Positions 7,902-15,313 of a stretch of DNA of 64,000 nucleotides are shown piece after piece. How positions within the stretch are numbered: the first letter of the stretch is position 1; every line of letters starts with the position of its first letter. The position numbers and the translations under genes were made by a program. Source of the DNA: Saprospiraceae bacterium (lineage in GTDB: Bacteria; Bacteroidota; Bacteroidia; Chitinophagales; Saprospiraceae); assembly GCA_016713025.1 (NCBI GenBank), contig JADJPZ010000004.1, positions 2,914,001-2,978,000 on the forward strand, read 5' to 3'. Under the pieces are notes generated by a model that was given only the letters and a program-made list of their open reading frames with translations, did no database searches and had not been told where the DNA came from.

Positions 7902-8498
7902 CTATAAGACATACACTTTGCCTACAGTGTCATACCCGATACATCCCTGATAAGGACCCGGTACAGCAAGAAATGCGCCTAAACCGCCTTGAGCACCAAC
8001 TTCACTTGTAAAATAGCCAGTGATAGTTGCATCTTTTATCTGTGTAAAGATATGTTTTTTATCATTTTCTTTTGGGCCTTTTGTATTACTATTTTCTTTA
8101 TCAGTTTTTATTTCATCCACGATCATTCCCAATATTGATTCTCTTTCTTCAGGGGTAAGGGCAATAAATGCTTTAGAAAATTTAAGTTTGGACTTTTCAT
8201 CAAAAATCATCAGGTCTCCTAAAAACTTACTTTTTTCTTCTTTACTGTAAAAATTATTTAATAATTCATCTATATACCTATGGCAAAGGGCATCTTTTGC
8301 CCCAGGTGTATCTGTCGAAGGAAGGATTGTTTCACATAAATCTGCCAATAAATCTGACTGCCCCATACTCAGTGTCTTCGGAGTCCAGTCCGGGCTTTTG
8401 TCTGCTTTGCATCCCTGAAGTATTGCCATCGCAGTGCCTCCTGCCAATGAATAGCCCAGGATTATGCTGGATATTTTAAGGATTTCTCTTCTGTCCAT
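7902..8498 (-). CDS. Gluconate 2-dehydrogenase subunit 3-like protein (GMC partner)
   Basis: 198 aa beginning MDRREILK followed by a hydrophobic stretch (ISSIILGYSLAGGTAMAIL) and a Cys, a Tat-like or lipoprotein export signal with RR. The middle (LSMGQSDLLADLCETILPST, DTPGAKDA) is the signature of the subunit-3 family that accompanies membrane or periplasmic GMC dehydrogenases. The C-terminus is glycine-rich (GGLGAFLAVPGPYQGCIGYD). It ends 19 bp before the neighbouring GMC gene in the gene order GMC then this one, so they are probably cotranscribed and form one complex, the small subunit assisting export or folding of the flavoprotein. Confidence 0.85.
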   Translation of the reverse strand: MDRREILKISSIILGYSLAGGTAMAILQGCKADKSPDWTPKTLSMGQSDLLADLCETILPSTDTPGAKDALCHRYIDELLNNFYSKEEKSKFLGDLMIFDEKSKLKFSKAFIALTPEERESILGMIVDEIKTDKENSNTKGPKENDKKHIFTQIKDATITGYFTSEVGAQGGLGAFLAVPGPYQGCIGYDTVGKVYVL

Positions 8499-8517
8499 CT
8501 TGCAAAATACTTTTAAA

Positions 8518-10224
8518 TTATAAATTACCTTTTTTAAGTTCTTCTACTGCAAAGTTTGCAGCTCTTGCAGTAAAAGCCATGTAAGTGAGCGATGGATTGA
8601 CACATGCTGATGATGTCATAAATGAACCATCTGTGGCAAATACATTTAGCACAGAGTGTACCTGATTCCATTTGTTGAGCACAGATGTTTTGGGATCCTT
8701 ACCCATTCTGGCAGTACCCATCTCATGTATACCCAAACCGGGATTGTATTTATTTTCCCATGTCTGAACATCTTTCAGTCCTGCGGCTTCAAGCATTTCA
8801 GCAGCGGCTCCAGGCATATCTTTTCTCATTTCGAGTTCATTGGTTTTTAGCTCTACATCCATCACCAATGTAGGCAAGCCATATATATCTTTGAGGGCTT
8901 TGTTTAACGATATTTTGTTGTCGTGGTAAGGCAGCATCTCTCCGAAACCATTGATGCCAAATACCCAATCACCAGCCTGACCTATCGCATCCTTAAGTTC
9001 TTTTCCATAATTGGCTTCTGCTACATATCTTCCCCATCCTTCTCTGCTACCACCTCCCTGATATCCATAACCTCTTATGAAGTTGGGCATTTTGGAAGCT
9101 GCGTCAATATTTCTGAATCTTGGTATATAAATTCCATTGGGTCTCCTGCCATGATAGTACTTATCCTTAAACTCGTCAGAACGCCCCCGGGCCCCAAGGC
9201 TAAAATGATGGTCCATCACATTGCAACCCAGCTCTCCGCTGTCATTTCCAAATCCCTGAGGAAATCTGTCTGAAGTGGAGTTGAGAAGAATCTGAGCCGT
9301 TCCAAAAGCCGAGGCACACAAGAAGATGACTTTGGCATAATATTCCTTCACTTCTTTTGTCTCTGAGTCAAGTATTCTGACACCTTTTGCCTTTTTGCCG
9401 GATTCATCCAGGATGATGTCGGTGACGATGGAGTATGGTCTCAGAGTCATATTACCCGTAGCTTCGGCTGCGGGTAGAGTAGCGGCATTGCTGCTGAAAT
9501 AGGCTCCAAATGGACACCCACGCATACATCTGTTTCTTGTTTGGCATGTACCTCGTCCGTTATGACCCCCTTCTGAGGTGATATGCGCCGTGCGACCGAT
9601 CGTCATATCCCGACCCAACTTTTGTTTGATTCGTTCTTTTACTTGCTTTTCGAGACAGTTGAATTCCATAGGAGGCAAAAACTTGCCATCCGGAAGCTGC
9701 TTATATCCTTCATTTGAACCCGAAATACCTGCAAAAGTCTCCACATAATCATACCATGGGGCTATATCTTTATATCTCACAGGCCAGTCTACGGCGATTC
9801 CATCTTTCAGGTTGGCTTCGAAGTCCATATCACCCAACCGATACGATTGTCTACCCCACAATAGGGATCTGCCTCCCACATGATATGCTCTGATCCAGTC
9901 GAAAGGTTTGGTTTCCGTATATGGGTGTTCTGTGTCCTTGGGCCACCAGTGCTGATACGCCGGTGTGATGGTGTACCCGGTTCTTTCCTGAATTTTGTAA
10001 TCCTTCATTTCTTCAGGCGTCAATCGGTTGCGGTTTGGCAATTCCCAGGTTTCGAGATTTGCAGTAGGGTAGTCAAGATGCCTGACCATTCGCCCTCTCT
10101 CCAAAACCAGAGTTTTTAATCCTTTTTCGCATAGCTCCTTGGCTGCCCATCCGCCACTGATACCTGAGCCCACTACGATAGCGTCATATGTCACTTCATT
10201 TTGTCCTTCGCTGTTGAAATACAT
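8518..10224 (-). CDS. GMC-family FAD oxidoreductase (putative glycoside/sugar dehydrogenase)
   Basis: 568 aa. The FAD-binding Rossmann motif AIVVGSGISGGWAAKEL is at residues 15-32, followed by VLERGR at the end of the second strand. RSLLWGRQS is the conserved flavin-contacting segment. A Cys-rich stretch (GRGTCQTRNRCMRGCPFG) is typical of the branch paired with subunit 3 and may hold an Fe-S or disulfide element. The C-terminal GMC half ends with GIHEMGTARMG, containing the likely catalytic His, and VNPSLTYM with the conserved Asn. In this family the pair with the subunit-3 protein oxidises sugar hydroxyls, for example at C3 of glucosides. The keto-sugar role here is inferred from the adjacent isomerase-like genes. 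Confidence 0.88.
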   Translation of the reverse strand: MYFNSEGQNEVTYDAIVVGSGISGGWAAKELCEKGLKTLVLERGRMVRHLDYPTANLETWELPNRNRLTPEEMKDYKIQERTGYTITPAYQHWWPKDTEHPYTETKPFDWIRAYHVGGRSLLWGRQSYRLGDMDFEANLKDGIAVDWPVRYKDIAPWYDYVETFAGISGSNEGYKQLPDGKFLPPMEFNCLEKQVKERIKQKLGRDMTIGRTAHITSEGGHNGRGTCQTRNRCMRGCPFGAYFSSNAATLPAAEATGNMTLRPYSIVTDIILDESGKKAKGVRILDSETKEVKEYYAKVIFLCASAFGTAQILLNSTSDRFPQGFGNDSGELGCNVMDHHFSLGARGRSDEFKDKYYHGRRPNGIYIPRFRNIDAASKMPNFIRGYGYQGGGSREGWGRYVAEANYGKELKDAIGQAGDWVFGINGFGEMLPYHDNKISLNKALKDIYGLPTLVMDVELKTNELEMRKDMPGAAAEMLEAAGLKDVQTWENKYNPGLGIHEMGTARMGKDPKTSVLNKWNQVHSVLNVFATDGSFMTSSACVNPSLTYMAFTARAANFAVEELKKGNL

Positions 10225-10342
10225 TTTTATGGCTTTTGGCTCTCAGTCATTTGCCTTGAGCATTTTAAAAAATTAATGGATAAAAGTACTGCTTGATTTG
10301 ATAAAAAGTTTCCGATTTTCAGGCACAGTAAAAATTCAATTT

Positions 10343-11218
10343 TTACACATCACAGATTCTGATGGCTTTCTCAAGAGCCTTTTCTTTTTCTTTTTCTGTC
10401 TTACCTGTAGGCAGGAATTCCTGAGCAACATATCCCTTATATCCGGTTTTTGCGATGGCCTTCATGATGGCTGGATAGTAGAGTTCTTGTGTTTCGTCTA
10501 TTTCATTCCGGCCGGGAACACCTGCTGTATGATAGTGGCCAAAATATTGATGGTGGTCTCTGATCGTCCTTATGATATCGCCCTCGCTGATCTGCATATG
10601 ATAGATATCGTACAGCAATTTAAAGTTAGGTGATCCGAGTTTTTTACAAAGTTCAATGCCCCATTGGCTGGTATCACACATATAGTCTTTATGATCTACC
10701 TTACTATTGAAGAGTTCCATTTGTATGATCACTCCTTTTTTTTCTGCAAGACCTATTATTTTTTTCAGACCTTCTACACAAGTATTCATACCTGTCTCGT
10801 CCGCCATTCCATTTCTGTTACCACTGAAGCATATAAGATTTTTGTATCCGGCTTTGGATACCAATTCGATGTGTTCTGTATAATTTTTTATCAATTGCTC
10901 ATGATATTGTTTGTCATTCCAACCTTTGGTCAGGCCTATTTCTGCACCATTGCACATAGATGAATCTATTCCGTGCTTTTTGAGAATATCCCACTCCTTG
11001 GGACCTATCAGGTCGATAGCGTTGAAGCCCATCTTTTTTACAAGGAGACATAATTTTTCGAGAGAAAGATGGCCATATGTCCACCTGCAGACAGAATGGT
11101 TGATGTTATTTTTCAGTTTACTATCCAATGTCTCCGGAAGTGAGTATAATGTACTCCCTGCTGTGATCATGGCACTTGCTGCTATCATGCTGTTTTTGAT
11201 TACCTTTCGTCTGTTCAT
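10343..11218 (-). CDS. Hydroxypyruvate isomerase-like TIM-barrel protein, exported
   Basis: 291 aa with an N-terminal signal (MNRRKVIKNSMIAASAMITA, RR-containing and Tat-like). The barrel shows SVCRWTYGHLSLEKLC, AIDLIGPKEWD, NLICFSGNRNG, IIQMELFNS, LLYDIYHMQISEGD, GHYHTAGVPGRNEIDE and GYVAQEF. The Glu of QMELF, Asp of YDIYH, His of HYHTAG and Glu of QEF occupy the positions of the metal/acid-base residues in the Hyi and xylose-isomerase-like families. It is the first gene of the minus-strand oxidoreductase cluster, 118 bp before the GMC gene. Export of the protein argues against a cytoplasmic glyoxylate role and fits conversion of an oxidised sugar outside the cytoplasm (inference). Confidence 0.82.
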   Translation of the reverse strand: MNRRKVIKNSMIAASAMITAGSTLYSLPETLDSKLKNNINHSVCRWTYGHLSLEKLCLLVKKMGFNAIDLIGPKEWDILKKHGIDSSMCNGAEIGLTKGWNDKQYHEQLIKNYTEHIELVSKAGYKNLICFSGNRNGMADETGMNTCVEGLKKIIGLAEKKGVIIQMELFNSKVDHKDYMCDTSQWGIELCKKLGSPNFKLLYDIYHMQISEGDIIRTIRDHHQYFGHYHTAGVPGRNEIDETQELYYPAIMKAIAKTGYKGYVAQEFLPTGKTEKEKEKALEKAIRICDV

Positions 11219-11383
11219 TGTGAAAAATGATTGTATTTAAATATGGTGGCGAAAGGTATTTAATTCTGAATTAAAACAGATAATTATGAACAAAAATTTT
11301 ATAAATAAAAAATCATATGAGCCGGAGTTTTAAAACATTAGATAATAAACATCGGTTTTAATGTGCATTAAACTTATTCAAAC

Positions 11384-12145
11384 TTGAATACATACCACAT
11401 TTTAAACGGAGATTGTTTGGCTGATAAGCTAAAGAAAACAAACTTGAATCATAACTTCATTATATTCAGAGAGTGTCTGATAGCAGGAGATGTTGATGCT
11501 TCAAATATTAATGAACTATGGGAAATTAGGGCAAATTTTATTGCAGGATCATATGATACCACCAAAGAAATGTATTTTGAACATACGGTAAAGGAATTTG
11601 AAAAGCTTAACTCATTGCCCGATTGTGCAGACGTGTGCCTGTGGTTTGAAGATGATTTATTTTGTCAGGTCAATATGTGGTTCATTTTGTCGTACCTTGC
11701 CGAACAACCGACTTTGAATCTTTTCAGAATATTTCCTTTAATAGTCGATGACAAGGATCGTTGGAAAGGATTTGGCCTGTCCCAACCTGAACAACTTGAA
11801 CAAGCATATGACTCAAGAGTTAAGTTTTGTGTATATGATATATTGTTGGGAAAAAATTTATGGAAGGCATATTGTTCTAATGACCGGGAGCAGCTTAAAA
11901 TATTATCAAAAACGAACTCCACATGTTTCAGATATCTTGAGGAAGTTTGCCAGGCGCAATTGGATAGATTTGCGGACGATGGCAGTTTGGATCGACCACA
12001 TAAACTCATTAAAGAATTAATAAAATCTGGTAATAGTGATTTTGATGAAGTTTTTTTTGAATTTTCAAGCAGGGAAGGCATATATGGCTTCGGAGATTTG
12101 CAGGTAAAAGAGATGATAAAATACTTTTTAGATCAAAGTAAATAA
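11384..12145 (+). CDS. DUF1835-family protein
   Basis: 253 aa cytoplasmic-type protein. The opening YHILNGDCLADKL and the following FREC, GDV and LWFEDDLFCQVN segments match the DUF1835 family, whose function is unknown. The domain begins at once after a TTG codon at 11384 and no suitable ATG is available, so TTG is taken as the start. It stands alone between divergent and co-directional genes. No signal, membrane segment or catalytic motif could be assigned. Confidence 0.7.
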   Translation: MNTYHILNGDCLADKLKKTNLNHNFIIFRECLIAGDVDASNINELWEIRANFIAGSYDTTKEMYFEHTVKEFEKLNSLPDCADVCLWFEDDLFCQVNMWFILSYLAEQPTLNLFRIFPLIVDDKDRWKGFGLSQPEQLEQAYDSRVKFCVYDILLGKNLWKAYCSNDREQLKILSKTNSTCFRYLEEVCQAQLDRFADDGSLDRPHKLIKELIKSGNSDFDEVFFEFSSREGIYGFGDLQVKEMIKYFLDQSK

Positions 12146-12450
12146 GATGTTTAAATTTTTATTGCCTTAAAATCAATGTATTATGTACCTGACTTCAAAA
12201 CAATCGCCTTATTTAGCTCGCGAAATGCGTTGATTATTTTATTGCCAGAACCATAATCTCTTGATTTACAACTAAGAAAAATTTTAAACATACTCTAATG
12301 GGTTAAAATATGTAGTTCTTATGACAAAGTGAAATCGTTCCGAATAATTTATTTTTCGACTTTCTGGCGCATACTAAGTAGAAAAGCTTAGTTTTACATT
12401 TCATACAGTGGGTGTTGTCCAATAAATTAGAACCAATCAATATTCAAATA

Positions 12451-12813
12451 ATGGTCATAGCGAGTAAAATTCTCATTGCTTTAGTTGCTTTAGAGCACTT
12501 ATATATCCTGTACATCGAAATGTTTGCATGGGAGACTATAGGGAGAGCAGCCTTCAAATCTATACCAAACAACCTGTTCAAACCTACTAAAGTAATGGCG
12601 GCCAATCAGGGATTGTACAATGGTTTTTTGGCTGCAGGCTTGTTTTGGGCTATCTCCATCAGTGATGCAGATTGGTCAAAAAACGTTGCAATTTTCTTTT
12701 TAACCTGTGTAATTGTAGCAGGAATTTATGGCGCATATACAGTGAGCAGAAGGATATTCATCTTTCAATCTGTTCCTGCTATAGTTGCATTGATTGTTGT
12801 GCTATTGAGCTAA
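12451..12813 (+). CDS. DUF1304-family small membrane protein
   Basis: 120 aa with four hydrophobic helices. The first, ILIALVALEHLYILYIEMFA, with WETIGRAAF and ANQGLYNGFLAAGL after it, is the characteristic DUF1304 pattern with a Glu-His in helix 1 and NQGxYNG before helix 2. The function of the family is unknown. The ATG at 12451 is preferred because the conserved part starts right there; the frame also opens at a GTG at 12412. Confidence 0.8.
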   Translation: MVIASKILIALVALEHLYILYIEMFAWETIGRAAFKSIPNNLFKPTKVMAANQGLYNGFLAAGLFWAISISDADWSKNVAIFFLTCVIVAGIYGAYTVSRRIFIFQSVPAIVALIVVLLS

Positions 12814-12887
12814 TGATTCAATGTAACAGTTGTAAGGTAAGACTTTTACTATAAGTACTTACACAGAACAATTTGTAAAAATAATTC

Positions 12888-13421
12888 CTACTCACCGCCA
12901 CCTGCTGCTTCGGCGGCGATGACTTCCTGATTTATTTTTTCTACTTCCTTATCTATGTAATAAAGACTTGCTCCACCTTGACCAATGATTTTTATCCTGT
13001 CCAGGATGGTTCTGATCACAGCTTCTTCTTCTCTTTGTTCGTCCACATACCACTGTAAAAACTGTTGAGTATTGTAGTCATTTTCCTGCTGCGCCAGGAG
13101 CAAAAGATTATGTATCGATTGAGTAACTGATCTTTCCTGATCAAAAACCTTGCTGAATGCTGTCTGTATACTCTCATAATCTAAAGGGGGCTGAGGTATC
13201 GCAGATGTCTTTGGGTGTACTCCTGATTCGCTCATATATTCGTATATCTTCAGCATGTGCATCCTTTCTTCTTCCGACTGACGCATAAAGAATTTTTTGC
13301 AACCCTGCAAAGCCTGATCATCACACCAGTAAGCAAGTGCAAGATAAAAATTGGATGCATATCCTTCATATGCTATTTGGTTGTTGAGTGCTTCCTGTAT
13401 TTTTGGACTTAGATCTATCAT
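12888..13421 (-). CDS. ftnA: Ferritin (iron storage, ferroxidase)
   Basis: 177 aa, the usual length for a bacterial non-haem ferritin. Ferroxidase ligands are recognisable: Glu19 in IAYEGYAS, Glu52 and His55 in SEEERMHMLK, and later helices with FSKVFDQERSVTQSIHNL and FLQWYVDEQREEEAVIRT carrying Glu and Gln at the third and fourth ligand positions. The last helix ends in a short Ala/Gly/Glu tail. A 24-mer cage storing ferric mineral in the cytoplasm is the known role. It is a single-gene unit with about 190 bp of AT-rich upstream sequence; no Fur-like site was recognised. Confidence 0.93.
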   Translation of the reverse strand: MIDLSPKIQEALNNQIAYEGYASNFYLALAYWCDDQALQGCKKFFMRQSEEERMHMLKIYEYMSESGVHPKTSAIPQPPLDYESIQTAFSKVFDQERSVTQSIHNLLLLAQQENDYNTQQFLQWYVDEQREEEAVIRTILDRIKIIGQGGASLYYIDKEVEKINQEVIAAEAAGGGE

Positions 13422-13608
13422 TACCGAAATTGATTTTTTTGTTGTTAACTGAATAATTACGTATTAACTTATGCTAATGTAAATTGTTTTAATCTTATTC
13501 CCGATGTCTATAATTTAGAATTAATCTACTTACAAAAACGAATTAAAAAATCTAATAAACTGACATTTACATATTAAATATAAATTTAATTTAAATTTTA
13601 TACAATCG

Positions 13609-15063
13609 CTAACTCATTGATTTTTTAAGTTGATGTCCTATGCTCAATACCTCTTGCACAAGTATATCAAAATCTTCTCTGATACTTCTATGGTTGGTGA
13701 TAGCCACTCTGATGGCGTATCGTCCATTCAATATAGTCGAAGATGGTGACGCAATACCTTGCTCCTGCAGAGACATGACGATCTCTTTGTTCAGTCTGTC
13801 AAGGATGACTGGATCCGATATCTTTTCCGGTTCGAACCTGAAACATACGATATTTAACGGTACCGGTGCCAGAAGCGATAGTTCTTTGTTTTGAGTTATA
13901 AGTTTGGCCAGATATCTGGCCTGCAATATGTTTTTTTCGATTTGATCCGCATATTTCTGCATCCCGTTTTCCATGATACTCATCCAGACTTTAAGTGCCT
14001 TAAAGCCACGTGATAGCTCTATACCATAATTGTTAAGGCTTTCGGGGCCTGCGGCAAGACCACGTTCATGGTTCAATAGATATGACGGCTGTATGTAAAA
14101 TGAATCCTGATGAGAATTTTTGTTTTTTATCAGGACGCATGCCACTTCATAGGGCATATACATCCATTTATGTAAATCAAATGCAACACTATCAGCATCC
14201 TCAATATAACGAAGTTGAGTTTGATACTCAGGTACTAATTTGGCCAAAGCTCCGAATGCACCGTCAATATGAAACCATAGATTGTATTTCGTGCAGATAT
14301 CTCTGATCGACTCCAGATCGTCAATAGATCCTGTATTGACCGTGCCTACATTGGCAACAACACAATATGGGAGATATCCCTGAGAAATATCCGATTCGAT
14401 GGCTTCTATCAATAGATCTGTTCTGATTTTATATTCTTCGTCGACTTTTATTCGTCTCAGATTTTCTGAACCAATTCCTGTGACTTCCACCGCCTTGGTG
14501 ATACAGCTATGTGTTTCTGTACTGGCATAAATTACAGGTTTTTGATCCATACCGGCAAGACCGTTTTTTCTTACAGACCCCAACATTTGATTGCGGGCCA
14601 CAATAAGGGCTGTGGTGTTGGCCAGTGATGCACCACTGACCAGCATTCCGGATGCTTCAGCTGGAAAACCCATCATTTCCTTACACCAGTTGATCACCTG
14701 AGCATCTACATACACTGCACTTTGTTCGCCTATCGTCACGTTTGGGTTCATAGCGGAAGCCAGCATATCTGCCATCACACCCGTGATAGTGCCTGTACCC
14801 TGAACCCAAGCCCAAAATCTCGGATGAATATTTCCCTTAGTGTAGGGAAAAATATGTTTCTGAAATGTTTTGTAAACAACATCTAAAGGCATACCGGAAA
14901 CAGGCAGTTTTTCCTGAAGCGCAGTTTTGGAATGATCGGGAAAACTTTGCCAAACAGGACGTGATCTTACATCTTTAAGGTAGTCAATGACATCATCCAT
15001 CATTCGATGGCCTGTCTTTCTTATGGTTTCCCAGTCTTCCGGGTCAAGTGTGTTATCTGTCAT
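13609..15063 (-). CDS. Group II PLP-dependent amino acid decarboxylase (aromatic/glutamate-type)
   Basis: 484 aa. The pyridoxal-phosphate lysine is Lys299 in SVAFDLHKWMYMPYE; His185 (STETHS) would stack on the ring and Asp267 (WFHIDGAFG) would bind the pyridine nitrogen, all as in the DOPA/tyrosine/glutamate decarboxylase family. The N-terminal HPRFWAWVQGTGT segment matches the substrate-pocket region of aromatic-L-amino-acid decarboxylases. The exact substrate cannot be told from sequence alone, and relatives in this branch include poorly characterised enzymes. It is monocistronic, followed downstream by an intergenic stretch and preceded upstream by element B copy 1. Confidence 0.87.
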   Translation of the reverse strand: MTDNTLDPEDWETIRKTGHRMMDDVIDYLKDVRSRPVWQSFPDHSKTALQEKLPVSGMPLDVVYKTFQKHIFPYTKGNIHPRFWAWVQGTGTITGVMADMLASAMNPNVTIGEQSAVYVDAQVINWCKEMMGFPAEASGMLVSGASLANTTALIVARNQMLGSVRKNGLAGMDQKPVIYASTETHSCITKAVEVTGIGSENLRRIKVDEEYKIRTDLLIEAIESDISQGYLPYCVVANVGTVNTGSIDDLESIRDICTKYNLWFHIDGAFGALAKLVPEYQTQLRYIEDADSVAFDLHKWMYMPYEVACVLIKNKNSHQDSFYIQPSYLLNHERGLAAGPESLNNYGIELSRGFKALKVWMSIMENGMQKYADQIEKNILQARYLAKLITQNKELSLLAPVPLNIVCFRFEPEKISDPVILDRLNKEIVMSLQEQGIASPSSTILNGRYAIRVAITNHRSIREDFDILVQEVLSIGHQLKKSMS

Positions 15064-15103
15064 TTTTTGAATTACTAATGAATAATTACAAATGAAAAAT
15101 TAC

Positions 15104-15203
15104 AATGTCGTTTCGATAAGGAATTTTTCTTAGTTTTTACCCTATCTAAATCTTTCTCTTACAAGGGTAAGACTTCATAAAGATATCTTAACTAAACGAC
15201 TTT
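15104..15203 (-). repeat. Element B copy 1 (about 100 bp palindromic element)
   Basis: The ends are AATGTCGTTT and AAACGACTTT, inverted copies of each other, and the interior (TTTTTACCCTATCTAAATC, then a CTCTTACAAGGGTAAG-type hairpin) is the reverse complement of copies at 32581-32682 and 34326-34426. No coding capacity. It lies 40 bp upstream of the decarboxylase start and may affect its promoter. Confidence 0.75.
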
Positions 15204-15313
15204 GTGAATAAATAATTACGAATTACGATCTTTTTTGGCTTTAAAAATAATATTACATATACTGAACTGTCAGCCTTTTATTCCGCTGATTTTCTAGTGT
15301 ACTTTATTCATAC

